Source: Mus musculus (lineage: Eukaryota; Chordata; Mammalia; Rodentia; Muridae). Taken from it: a stretch of DNA of 64,000 bases. The notes beneath the pieces were generated by a model that saw only the letters and a list, made by a program, of their open reading frames with translations, was not told the origin of the DNA and did not search any database. Both the position numbers and the translations under genes were made by a program. Every line of letters begins with the position of its first letter. Within the stretch, counting starts at the first letter, position 1. Of the stretch, positions 54,386-64,000 are shown piece after piece. The stretch spans positions 31,641,643 to 31,705,642 of the forward strand of contig NC_000083.6 of NCBI RefSeq assembly GCF_000001635.26, read 5' to 3'.

Positions 54386-55557
54386 CTGTCTTAGTCAGGG
54401 TTTCTATTCCTGCACAAACATCATGACCAAGAAGCACTTGGGGAGGAAAGGGTTTATTCAGCTTACACTTCCACATTGCTGTTCATCACCAAAGGAAGTC
54501 AGGACTGGAACTCAAGCAGGTCAGGAAGCAGGAGCTGATGCAGAGCCCATGGAGGGATGTTCTTTACTGGCTTGCTTCCCCTGGCTTGCTCAGCCTGCTC
54601 TCTTATAGAACCAAGACTACCAGCCCAGAGATGTTACCACCCACAAGGGGACCTCCCCCCTTGATCACTAATTGAGAAAATGCCTTACAGCTGGATCTTG
54701 TAGAGGCATCTCCCCAACTGAAGCTCCTTTCTCTGTGATAACTCCAGCTGTGTCAAGTTGACACAAAACTAGCCAGTACAATTGACCCCTTGTCATCTTG
54801 ACACACAAACACATCACTAGTAAGCCTCAACCCTTAGTTTCTTATTCATCCCCATGATCTAAATAACTTTAAAAGTCCCACAGAATTTGCAAATTCTTAA
54901 AATTTCAATCTTTCTTAAAATCCAAAGTCTTTACAATTTAAAGTCTCTTAACTGTGAATTCCACTAAAATACTTCCTTCAAGAAGGAAAAGCATCAGGGC
55001 ACAGTCACAATGAAAAGCAACATCAAACTCCAACTGTCCAATGTCTGGGATCCAACTCATGATCTTCTGGGCTCCTCCAAAGGCTTCGGTCACTTCTCCA
55101 GCCTTGCCCTTTGTAGCACACACGTTGTCTTCTAGGCTCCAGCTGCCTGTACTCCATTGCTGCTGCTGTTCTTGGTGGTCATCTCATGGTGCTGGCATCT
55201 CCAAAACACTGCTGTCTTCCACTGTAACTAGGCTTCACCAACAGCCTCTAATAGGCTCTTTTCATGGTGCCAAGCCTCAACTCCTTTACATGACCCCTTC
55301 TGTCCTGGGCCATCAATTGCAAATGAGGCTGCACCTTCACCAATGGCCTTCCATGGCCTATCACAGTGCCGAGCCTCAGCTGCTCTGCATGACCCCTTTA
55401 TGCCTTCAAAACCAGTACCACCTGGGTGACTCTTACACATTACCAAGTACTGCTGCTGCACGAGGTACTACCTTGGCTATCTCTGGAACACAGCCTCTTT
55501 GTGCTCTCAGAAAGCCCTTCCCAGAAGATGTCACCTCAACGATGCTGGTCTCTTCTT
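54385..55557 (+). mobile_element. Rodent retroelement, about 1.2 kb, interrupted by a B2
   Basis: It starts GTCTTAGTCAGGGTTTCTAT, runs through GTTGACACAAAACTAGCC to GGCTATCTCTGGAACACAGC, and resumes after the B2 at 55782 (CTGGTCTCTTCTTAATCACC). The parts are familiar as a mouse-specific repeat, but I am not certain whether it is an L1/Lx end or an RMER-type LTR. No intact coding region is seen. Confidence 0.7.
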
Positions 55558-55781
55558 TTTTTTTTTTAAAGAGTGAGATAACAATCTTTCTCTTTTATTT
55601 AATATTCATTTATTCATTTATTATTTGTAAGTACACTGTAGCTGTCTTCAGACATTCCAGAAGAGGGCATCAGATCTCATTTCAGATGGTTGTGAGCCAC
55701 CATGTGGTTGCTGGGATTTGAACTCAGGACCTTTGGAAGAGCAATTGGCGCTCTTAACCGTGAGCCATCTCACCAGCCCCC
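55558..55781 (-). mobile_element. B2 SINE inside the retroelement
   Basis: Target-site duplication GCTGGTCTCTTCTT at 55544-55557 and 55782-55795, identical. Confidence 0.95.
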
Positions 55782-55819
55782 GCTGGTCTCTTCTTAATCA
55801 CCACTAATTTCTTAGCTCC

Positions 55820-56330
55820 AGCTAAGCATACACATGCACACCCACATGTACATGCATATGGACATGCATATATGTATGCACACATGCATATGCATATGTG
55901 CATACATGCACATATAGCACACATGTGTGTATATGCATGCACATGCATACAAACATACATGCATGCATGCACACATGTATGCATGTGCACACACACACAC
56001 TCACACATGTACACATAAAGAGACTGTAAAAGGTGACAAGTGCCCAATACAATATGAGTTGGGGGGCATAGGTGGGTGGAGATGAAGAAGGAAGAGGAAG
56101 GGTCATAGCTTGGGAAGTGGACTCCAAATGGTGTGTGTATCCGCATGTGTGTGCCGTGTGCTTGTTTATCCTGTGTGCGTCCCGTGCATGCGCAGCATGT
56201 ATATGGATGATGTATATATCCCTGTGCATATGCTGTGTTTAATGAGTGTGTGTCTTACGCATGTGCTGTGTGTGTGTTTAAGCTGTGTGCTTGGATGCAT
56301 ATGCAGAGTGTATATTTACTGCTCGTGTCT
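55820..56330. repeat. Alternating purine-pyrimidine block: CA/ATG-rich then TG-rich
   Basis: 55820-56010 is rich in ACATGCA, CATATG and CACA words. After a 100-bp unique gap, 56130-56330 is rich in the complementary TGTG, GCATGTG and GTATATG words. Both are degenerate. Confidence 0.8.
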
Positions 56331-57639
56331 GTGTGGACAGGCCCGGATCGCCAGACACCTGGTCTTGAGGGGCAAATGGCCCATTTGCAGGCTTTTGTGT
56401 GGTGAGTGTCCAGTATTAACCAAGACTACCCCTCGGTAGATATATCTAAGGGCTTTGTCTGGTGTCCTAGGGCCCCACAGAAGGCTCTCTTTGCAGCTAG
56501 TTCTGATAGTGGTGGTGGGTTGGGCAGTGTCAGAAGGTTACACGCACTTCCAGCTTGTCCTGCTGTCCTGCAGAGCTGATGCTGGTGGGGGTGGGCTGAC
56601 CAGTGGTATCAGGTGGGCTCATGGCTTTCCTGTGCCAGAGTAGAGGTGAGGCAGCAGCCACAGCCCCCCACAGGGCTCAGTGTGTCTCGGTGTCCAAGGA
56701 TAGCAAGCATTCAAGTTCGCCAGGTCTGAGCCTGGGTGGGCAGGGAGAATGGCCTTCCGTGGCTCTTGGGGTGTGTGCTTGCTGGTTGGAAGTGGTGATG
56801 GGGTAGTCGCAGTGTTTCCGCCAGCTCACAGTGACCCCAGAAGGCAGGGGACCTGTGAGCGCAGCCACCAGCCTGGTTGATTGCTTGAGTTGCCTGCTGG
56901 GGCTGCACCTGCTCCAAATTGTGATCAGACTAAATTAGACAGAAAACATGCAAGGTACAGTCGGAGCTTTCTGGCAAATTAGCAATCGAGCGTTGGGGGC
57001 GAGGTTCCTCGGCAAGGGGCACTTTGCCTGGCTGATTGCTGAGTGAAGATGGGGCCCTCCACAGGGCAGCTCCTAAGGGGGAATTATTTCAGCTACCTTC
57101 TCGAGCTTTCTGAAGCTGCCTAAAAAAGCCAAGCCAAGATTGACACCTCCCTGCTGGGTTGCCGCCCACTGGTGGGTACCAAGTTGCTTGGTTTGTTCAT
57201 CGTGAGAGCCTGGAGGTGTCCCTGCAGGGCCTTGGACTGATCCAGGATTGAGCACAACCTTGAAAGCAGAGTGGGTCGATTTGCCTGGACTTAATGGAGG
57301 TGGAGCGGGGGATTTCCCGAATCTGCGGAGCTGCGTGTGGAAAAGAAGCAGTTGCTGGGAGGTTTGTGGGCATCGCTGGTCACATGAGATTATGAAGCAG
57401 GAAAGTGCATACAGATGAACTAGCCAAGAGACAGTGGAAACACAAGGACACAGGCAGTTGGCGTCTGATAGCTTGCATTTGTACCATGACCTGTAGTGGG
57501 GGATCAAGGCTAAGTGTCCACGAGAATAAAGGGCACACAGTTGTCACGGGTAGGAGGGGAATGGCCATTCTGCACACACCAACTGTATCCCCAGGCACTT
57601 TATTTCCATCAATAACGTAGCTCATCCCCATCTGTGATG
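56331..57639. other. Intergenic unique sequence
   Basis: 1.3 kb without recognised repeats or genes. An open frame at 57073-57507 (minus) has no recognisable domain. Confidence 0.4.
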
Positions 57640-57965
57640 CTTTACTACATGCTTGGCCCAGGGAGTGGCACTATTAGGAGGTGTGGCCTTGTTGAAGTGG
57701 GTGTGGCCTTGTTGGAGTAGGTCTGTCACTGTGGGCATGGCCTTTAAGATCCTCATCCTAGCTGCCTGGAATTGTCTTCGGCTAGCTGCCTTTTTGGAAC
57801 AAGAGGTGGAACTCTCAGCTTCTCCAGCCCCCTGGATGCTGCCATGCTCCTGCCTTGATGATTATGGACTGAACCTCTGAACCTGTAAACCAGCCCCAAT
57901 GAAATGTCCTTATAAGAGTTACCTTGGTCATGGTGTCTGTTCATAGCAATAAAACCCTAAGACAC
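57640..57965 (-). mobile_element. Rodent interspersed repeat, copy 3 (family name uncertain)
   Basis: The minus-strand counterpart of 25370-25745 and 48580-48925: AGTGGCACTATTAGGAGGTG, TGGACTGAACCTCTGAACCT, TTCATAGCAATAAAACCCTA. Confidence 0.72.
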
Positions 57966-57984
57966 CATCATCTTTGTTGTTGTT

Positions 57985-58106
57985 GCTGCTGTTTGGGTTT
58001 TTGAGAGAAGATTTCTCTGTGTAGCCCTGGCTGTCCTGGCTGTAGACCAGGCTAGTCTCGAACTTGGAGATCCACCTGTTTCTGCCTCCCGAGTGCTGGT
58101 GCACTA
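57985..58106 (-). mobile_element. B1 SINE with internal deletion
   Basis: B1 on the minus strand in which GGAACTCACTC between TGTCCTGG and CTGTAGACC is missing. Its A tail reads as GTTGTTGTTGCTGCTG. Confidence 0.8.
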
Positions 58107-58624
58107 CTGTGGCTTTCCTAACTGCCTCCTCAGAAGGACTTGCTCCATGTTTTCTTTGTCTTGGCTTTTCCACCCCTGCTTTCTCTCAGCCCTGGTGTGA
58201 ACACTGCAGTATCTGGAGGGGGCACTAGCACAGTGTGCACGGTGACCTTACGGAGGTAGTGTGGGTTACCATCTCTGAGCGCCTGCATAGGGCCTAGAAG
58301 CTTGGGAGGACTATAGCCAGCCTCCACGTGGCCCTATCATTATCCACATGCCCACTGATTTCAGAACTAAACTGACTTCCATATTCACATCGGTCTCCAG
58401 AGATGCCAGTCAGTTGTAGCTCAGAGTTTCATGGTGGCACACACCTGTGGAGGGGCCTAGCCATCAAATCTTTCAATGAGGGTGTGCACCTGTGCCCAAC
58501 TGTCAAAGTGGGGTCATGGGGGTAAGGATATTAACTATCTCACTAATGAAGGCTTAGATTGAATTCAATAATCTCATCCCCCCCCCCCGGGATGAAATTA
58601 GAAATAAAAATAATTCATACGGAA
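58107..58624. other. Intergenic sequence
   Basis: No gene was recognised. A C10 run lies at 58579-58588. Confidence 0.35.
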
Positions 58625-58900
58625 ATCATTACAGCTGGGCTGAGCAGATGGCTCTGTTGGTAAACTCCAAGACCGAGTTCAGATTCCAGTACCCATGTAG
58701 AACGCCAGCTTGGTGGCACACATCTGCAGGCCTGGCATGTAGGGCTGTGGCAGAGAAACACAGAGTCCTGAAGCAAATTGATTGACTGATCAGCCAGCCC
58801 CGTCAAATGATTGAGCTCCAGGTTCAGTGAGAGACCCTCTCTCAAACATTAAGTGGGGAGGAATTGAGGATGGCTCGTGCCATCATGATGTGCACCCACA
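58625..58900 (+). mobile_element. tRNA-derived SINE-like repeat, diverged
   Basis: The head GGGCTGAGCAGATGGCTCTG and body GAGCTCCAGGTTCAGTGAGA with GAGACCCTCTCTCAAA are typical of an older rodent SINE (B3/RSINE type). The exact family is uncertain. Confidence 0.6.
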
Positions 58901-59031
58901 CGCATGCAAGCATGTTATACGCACAGCACCTCCGCAGTAGAAAGGACTCTGCTGAAGAACAACCATCATTAGTTAGTTGTTCAGTAAGAAGATACACACA
59001 CTATACTTTATGAATTGAAAGGGAAATGTCA

Positions 59032-59207
59032 GGGTTGGAGAGATGGCTCAGTGGTTAAGAGCATTGACTGTTCTTCCAGAGGTCCTGAGTTCAAATCCTA
59101 GCAACCATATGATGGCTCACAACCATCCGTAATGGGATCTGATCCCTCTTCTGCTGTGTCTGAAGACAGCAGCCATGTACTCATAGACATAAAATAAATA
59201 AATCTTT
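59032..59207 (+). mobile_element. B2 SINE
   Basis: A full B2 ending in ATAAAATAAATAAATC. GAAAGGGAAA occurs at 59017-59026 and again right after the tail at 59216-59225, probably the target-site duplication. Confidence 0.92.
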
Positions 59208-59232
59208 TAAAAAAAGAAAGGGAAAAGTTGAA

Positions 59233-59400
59233 ATGGGCATGGCGGCCCCTGCCTTTAATCCCAGCCCTCGGCAGGCAGAGGCAAATCCTCATCTTTGAGT
59301 TAGAGGCTAGCCTGGTCTACATAGTGAGTTCCAGGACAGCCAGGGCTACACACAGAGACCCTGTCTCAACAAAAACAAGAAACAAAAACAAAAACAAAAA
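59233..59400 (+). mobile_element. B1 SINE
   Basis: GGGCATGGCGGCCCCTGCCT to GAGACCCTGTCTC, with an ACAAAAACAAAAAC tail. Confidence 0.9.
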
Positions 59401-59410
59401 ACCCCCACAA

Positions 59411-59868
59411 ACAACGAATAAAGTGAAATATCACCAACAGGTCTGTGTTTGGACATGTACTCCCTGCCAAGTGACACTGTTTTGGGAGACAGTGACACCT
59501 TTGTGGTAGGAAGTGTGCCTGGGTCACTTGGGGTTGGATGGAGGATCATAGCCTGACCTTGCTTTAGAACTGAGCTCTTTGCTTTCTGATCTACTGAAAT
59601 GTGAACAAGACAGGCAGCAAACTCTCACCACCACGGCCCTCTGTGCCTTCCCATGCCAGGATGGTCAAATATTTCTGAAACTGTAAACCAATTGTTCCTG
59701 TCAGGTATTTTGTCACAGTAATGAGACTAGCAACTAATACATTATATTTGTACTAATACAAATAGAGACAGCATTAGCCTGTCTGTACCCAGTTAAACTA
59801 TCAATTGAGAATGCTCGCCAAAATAGACATCTCTAAGCCCAGATACCTATCTAGTAACAACGTCAACA
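59411..59868. other. Intergenic sequence
   Basis: No gene or clear repeat, apart from a possible old repeat trace (TGTTCCTGTCAGGTATTTTG). Confidence 0.35.
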
Positions 59869-59870
<2 letters not shown>

Positions 59871-59899
<29 letters not shown>

Positions 59900-59942
59900 C
59901 TTCTTCTTCTTCTTCTTCTTCTTCTTCTTCTTCTTCTTCTTC

Positions 59943-59973
<31 letters not shown>

Positions 59974-60097
59974 TTCTTCTTCTTTTTCTTCTTCTTTTTC
60001 TTCTCTTCTTCTTCTCTTCTTCTCTTCTTCTTCTTCTTCTTCTCTTCTTCTTCTCTTCTTCTTTTCTTCTTCTTCTTCTTCTTCTTCTTCTTCTTCT

Positions 60098-60132
<35 letters not shown>

Positions 60133-60215
60133 TTCTTCTTCTCTTCTTCTTCTCTTCTTCTTCTTCTTCTTCTTCTCTTCTTCTTCTCTTCTTCTTTTCT
60201 TCTTCTTCTTCTTCT

Positions 60216-60250
<35 letters not shown>

Positions 60251-60388
60251 TTCTTCTTCTCTTCTTCTCTTCTTCTTCTTCTTCTTCTTCTTCTTCTTCT
60301 TCTTCTTCTCCTCCTCCTCCTCCTCCTCCTCCTCCTCCTCCTCCTCCTCTTCCTCCTCCTTCTTCTCCTCCTCCTCCTCTTCCTCCTT
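59871..60388. repeat. Giant (TTC)n polypyrimidine tract, 518 bases without a purine
   Basis: From 59871 to 60388 every base on the plus strand is C or T. Pure TTC runs alternate with CTCTTC, CTTTTC and TTTTTC interruptions, and the last 90 bases become (TCC)n. The first purine is the G at 60389. The open frame across it translates to Ser/Phe/Leu homopolymers only. Confidence 0.99.
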
Positions 60389-60409
60389 GTCCTCCCCCTT
60401 CTTCCTTAA

Positions 60410-60595
60410 AAAAAAGATTTATTTATTTATTTTGTGTATGAGTGCTCTATCTGCATGCACACCTGCATATCAGAATAGGGCATCAGATCTCATTACCGAT
60501 AGTTGTGAGCCACCATGTGGTTGCTGGGAATTGAACTCAGGACCTCTAGAAGAGCAGTCAGTGCCCTTAACCGCTGAGCCATCTCTTCAGCCCCA
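60410..60595 (-). mobile_element. B2 SINE next to the TTC tract
   Basis: A full B2 on the minus strand (TTAAAAAAAAGATTTATTTA to CATCTCTTCAGCCCC). Confidence 0.92.
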
Positions 60596-60621
60596 TTTAG
60601 GGACTTCTACATGATGATTGT

Positions 60622-60790
60622 TTTTTTAGAGATTTATTTTATGTTATGAGTACACTGTTGCTGTCTTCAGACACACCAGAAGAGGGGTGTCGGATCCCAT
60701 TACAGATGGTTGTGAGCCACCACGTGGTTGCTGGGAATTGAACTCAGGACCTCTGGAAGATCAGTCAAACTACTGAGCCATCTCTCCATC
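60622..60790 (-). mobile_element. B2 SINE with small deletion near the head
   Basis: The segment GTGCTCTTAAC between AGATCAGTCA and AACTACTGAGCC is missing. Confidence 0.9.
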
Positions 60791-60867
60791 TCGATTTTTT
60801 TTTAAGTCTAAAATGTTCTTCAGATTTTTTTTTTTTTTTAAATTCAGGAGCAAGAGAGATACTTTTA

Positions 60868-61053
60868 GATCATTGGTTCTCAATATGTGGGTTGCAACTT
60901 TTTCACAGGGATTTATACAACAATTTATAAGAGTAGTAAAAATACAGTTATGAAGTAGCAATGAAAGTAATTTTATGGTTGGGGGGGTCACCGACAGCGT
61001 GAGGAACTGTATTAAAGGATGGCAGCATTAGGAAGGTTGAGAACCACTGCTTT
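60868..61053 (+). mobile_element. URR1-like DNA transposon (hAT-Charlie type)
   Basis: Ends GGTTCTCAATATGTGGG and GGTTGAGAACCACTG are imperfect inverted termini. The centre TTTTATGGTTGGGGGGGTCA matches 43740. An internal deletion shortens it. Confidence 0.78.
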
Positions 61054-62490
61054 AAACTAAGTGTATATGTTAAATGTTAAAAGCGCCAACAACGTCCCTA
61101 AATAGAATAAGAGAACCTTACAAAACTTTAAATCGATGCAAAGACAATAAAGGCATAAAAACATTTAGTTAGACTTGGGAAGACACGTGGCGCGGGGTTT
61201 TCTTGTTCCACGTTCTTACAGGAGCTGGAAGGTGAGCCCTTCCATGGAGGAGGCTTTGGATGTGTATACCCTTGGATGTACATTCTGAACAAGAGAAGAG
61301 GGTTTTAGAAGAGAGTTTTCTTACAAAGCAGGGCAGAGCTTATGCCTTCCATAGCTGCAGCCCAGCTTGACATGTAGAAGGCCATGCTTACAGGTGACAC
61401 GAGATGACTTCTTGGAACAGGAGACACCAGCTCTTATGTGGCACAGAGGTAAATATACATATGATGGAAAGACCAAAGAGCTAGCTGTGGAAGCAACTGG
61501 CGGTGCCACCCAACTACACTGTGACACATGGTTCAGAACTCCTGAGGTTTTATGGACAGCCATTCCTTCTGCAGTCCAGTCTCAACGACAGAAATAAACA
61601 CACTTATAAGTCCCTGGCAGGTCGATCTCTGGCTCAACTGGCTGTGTCCTGGAACCCTCTGGAGTCTGACTGTAACTCTCGTGGCTGCCCTGAATGGAGG
61701 AGGTGAGTCTGGGGACAGGCACACCCAGTCCTGACCCCTGTCAGGGACTACATGAATTGCGGCCCAGGACAGGTGTCAGCACCATCCACATTTAGCAAAT
61801 GAGTTCTAGTTTCAAACATCAGGAGTCAGATGAGTTTAGGCTAGGTCGCCTTTGTGCTCTGTACTCTGCTGGGCTGTAAACAGTGGCCACTCGATAGCAG
61901 GGGTCAGGTGACCTATTACAATATTCATGTGTGTTGGGCCCTCTGCCTTGTGGGTCTTTGCTGTCCTGGTCTGCAGTACAGTGGAGCTGGCTCTGCTTGG
62001 GCCCCTCGTGTTGTGTTCAGTGGGTTAATCCTGAGCCCAGAGCTTTCTATTCTCCCCCAATCCACTTTGCCCTAGTGGGGCACAGTATACCCTCCTGTGT
62101 CTGGTCTTGTGCAATGCTCACAGTTGCTAGCTAAGAATTACCACCATGTGACTGGGATTGGACCTCTCCTCTGGGCTGCTGCCCAGGAGGCCTGGCAGGG
62201 CAAGATGCTTGCAATGTGCAAGGAGACTCTATTGCAAGACAGTGTGCAACTCAAGTTTAGCTTTTAGACAGTTTCCTGTCTGGGCTGAGGCTGCTCTGGG
62301 ACTCCAGGCCACCTATGCAAGGGCCTTCCTGAGTCGTGGGGTTGGCGTGGAGTGTGAAGGTGGAAATCTAGACTCATCTTGGACCTGAGTTTCCTCCTCT
62401 GTGATACAATGGGTCAGGTGGGGAGTCAGAAGGTCAAGGATGCCTTGCCTTTGAAGATGTGAGACACAGACTTGTTTCTAGGAAAGCAGG
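61054..62490. other. Intergenic unique sequence
   Basis: 1.4 kb with no recognised SINE or gene. Short overlapping open frames at 61321-61734 and 61854-62388 lack recognisable protein features. Confidence 0.4.
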
Positions 62491-62500
62491 CATAGGTACC

Positions 62501-62501
<1 letters not shown>

Positions 62502-62552
<51 letters not shown>
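62502..62552. repeat. (CA)n microsatellite
   Basis: About 25 uninterrupted CA units. Confidence 0.97.
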
Positions 62553-62554
<2 letters not shown>

Positions 62555-62611
62555 GCTTGTACTCAGAATGGCTCATATGTGGATCCTGAGATCAAAACCA
62601 TCAAAGTTTTT

Positions 62612-62990
62612 GAGTTGGAGTGTGGTGGTGCACACCTTTAATTCCAGTACTCCAGAGGCAGAGGCAGGTGGATTTCTGTGAGTTTGAGGCCAACCTGGTG
62701 GTCTACAGAGACCTGAAGCCAGCCAGGACTACATAGAGAGACCCTATCTCAAAGAAGAAAATAAAAGAAAAAAATTAAAAAAAATTTTTTTTTTGGTGGG
62801 GTGGGGTGGGGTGGGGTTTGGTGGATGGACTGGTGGCTTACTGGGTGTTTGCTACCAGTCCTGAGTACCTGAGTTCAATCCCAGGGAGTAATGGATGAGA
62901 AGAACTGACTCTCTGATCGCCACCCGCACACCACGGTATACACGCATGTGGATACACAGAGATAAATGAGTGTAATTTTCTGAAAGGTTG
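62612..62990 (+). mobile_element. B1 SINE, (GGGGT)n and a B3-like SINE
   Basis: B1 at 62612-62765 with an A-rich tail; (GGGGT)4 at about 62799-62817; then a diverged B3/B2-like element at 62818-62990 (GACTGGTGGCTTACTGGGTG). Confidence 0.75.
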
Positions 62991-63004
62991 GCTTTTTCAG
63001 TGGA

Positions 63005-63253
63005 TTTGGTGGAACACACCTAAAATCAGCATTGGGGAGGCAGAGGCAGGAGAATCACAAATCCAAGATGGGCCAGGGCCACACAGTATGACTCTGTGTC
63101 AAGGAAAAACAGAAATACAGATGGACGTTTTCGAGCTGCTAGCATAGCCTATTGGTGGTTCATGAGATTAGCTGCATCTCTACCAGGGTTAGAGTGAAAA
63201 GGGAAATCCAGGTAGCAAGACTAGCAAAAGACTAATTAAAAACATAAAATCAA
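63005..63253 (+). mobile_element. Old B1-like SINE and unique flank
   Basis: 63005-63115 is a diverged B1 (GCATTGGGGAGGCAGAGGCA). The following 140 bp are unassigned. Confidence 0.6.
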
Positions 63254-63558
63254 GGGCTGGCAAGATGGCTCAGGGGGTAAGAGCACTGATGGCCCTTCTA
63301 AAGGTCTTGAGTTCAAATCCCAGCAACCACATTGTGGTTCACAACCATCTGTAATGAGATCTGAAGCTCTGTTCTGGTGTGTCTGAAGACAGCTACAGTG
63401 TACTTATTTATAATAAATAAATCTTTGTGCCTGAGTGAGCAGGGCCAACCGGAGTGAGCAGGGTTGACTGGGGGGAACAGAGGTCCTAAATTCAATTCCC
63501 AACAACCACATGAAGGTTCCCAACCATCTGTACAGCTACAGTGTACTCACATACATTA

Positions 63559-63594
<36 letters not shown>

Positions 63595-63600
63595 TTAAAA
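63254..63600 (+). mobile_element. B2 SINE followed by a second partial B2 with (CAAT)n
   Basis: A complete B2 at 63254-63425. After about 50 bp a second B2 lacking its head runs from 63478 (GAACAGAGGTCCTAAATTCA) and ends in nine CAAT/AATC units (63558-63596). Confidence 0.9.
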
Positions 63601-64000
63601 AATAAAATAAAATCAAGAAGACAAAAAGACTCAGCCTCAGACTTCAGGAGATGAACTCTGACACTCATTCGGTAGCAGCCTGGGGCCACCTGGAGCTGCC
63701 TGGGGCAGCCTGGAGCCTTCAGTTGCTCTGAAGAGCCATCTCGTCTCGCTCTGAGCGCATCCAGCTCTCACCTTGAGGGGTGCGGAGGACCCTGAACACG
63801 GTGTCCTTGTGTTTCAAAGCCCAGGGGTCATGAATCACAGTACAAGCTCATCCCATGCCAAGATCTGGCACACCCCACGTGCATGCTTGTGTGTGTGTAC
63901 AAGCTCGTTCCACGATGAGATCTGACACACGTCACGTGTGTTGTGTGCACACTTGTGTGAGCACGCAGCTGTGACACTGGTGGACAAATCTGGGGACTGT
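63601..64000. other. Unique sequence at the window edge
   Basis: 63675-63720 carries short internal repeats of GCAGCCTGGGGCC/GCTGCCTGGGGC. The end is TG/CACG-rich. No gene was recognised. Confidence 0.4.

Noticed and set aside
55041..55721. A 226-codon plus-strand frame
   Set aside because: It lies in the rodent retroelement and runs into a B2.
59805..60614. A 269-codon open frame
   Set aside because: It is poly-Ser/Phe/Leu from the TTC tract followed by a translated B2.

Overview
This is mammalian nuclear DNA, and almost certainly mouse (Mus musculus). It is packed with rodent SINEs (B1, B2, B3, B4/ID-like), many flanked by intact target-site duplications, and with long rodent-type microsatellites. 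The two spliced genes translate to U2AF35 (U2af1) and alpha-A-crystallin (Cryaa). Cryaa also carries the optional 'insert' exon known from rodents. From memory this gene order lies on mouse chromosome 17; that placement was not checked here.

Layout. 1-5.4 kb: intergenic, with SINEs, a DNA-transposon remnant and a processed Rps2 pseudogene inserted inside a B1. 5.44-17.15 kb: U2af1 on the minus strand, eight coding exons per transcript. Position 3 is filled by one of two homologous 67-bp exons (10004-10070 or 10860-10926). The gene starts in a CpG island at about 16.7-17.3 kb. 17.3-36.2 kb: intergenic DNA between the divergent genes, with dense SINEs, a near-perfect inverted duplication (18604-18759 / 19750-19877), a 3 x 59 bp minisatellite, an LTR-like segment, and a unique island at about 28.4-28.9 kb where the published distal lens enhancer of Cryaa should fall. 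36.29-40.08 kb: Cryaa on the plus strand, with TATA promoter, three constitutive coding exons and a 69-bp alternative exon with a GC donor. 40.1-64 kb: downstream intergenic DNA with SINEs, a retroelement interrupted by a B2, an interstitial telomeric tract, CTCF-like sites and a 518-base uninterrupted pyrimidine tract. I see no further protein-coding gene there.

The two genes are unrelated in function. U2af1 is a ubiquitous 3' splice-site recognition factor and Cryaa is a lens small heat-shock protein. Both sit in stretches of about 8-9 kb free of recognisable SINEs, in contrast with their surroundings. All exon boundaries were placed by reading splice signals and checking reading frame: U2af1 sums to 720 bp (239 aa plus stop) and Cryaa to 522 bp (173 aa plus stop). 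I found no undescribed gene system. The most notable items are the U2af1 paired exons, the GC-donor Cryaa insert exon, the inverted duplication, the telomeric tract, CTCF-like motifs around Cryaa and the giant TTC tract.
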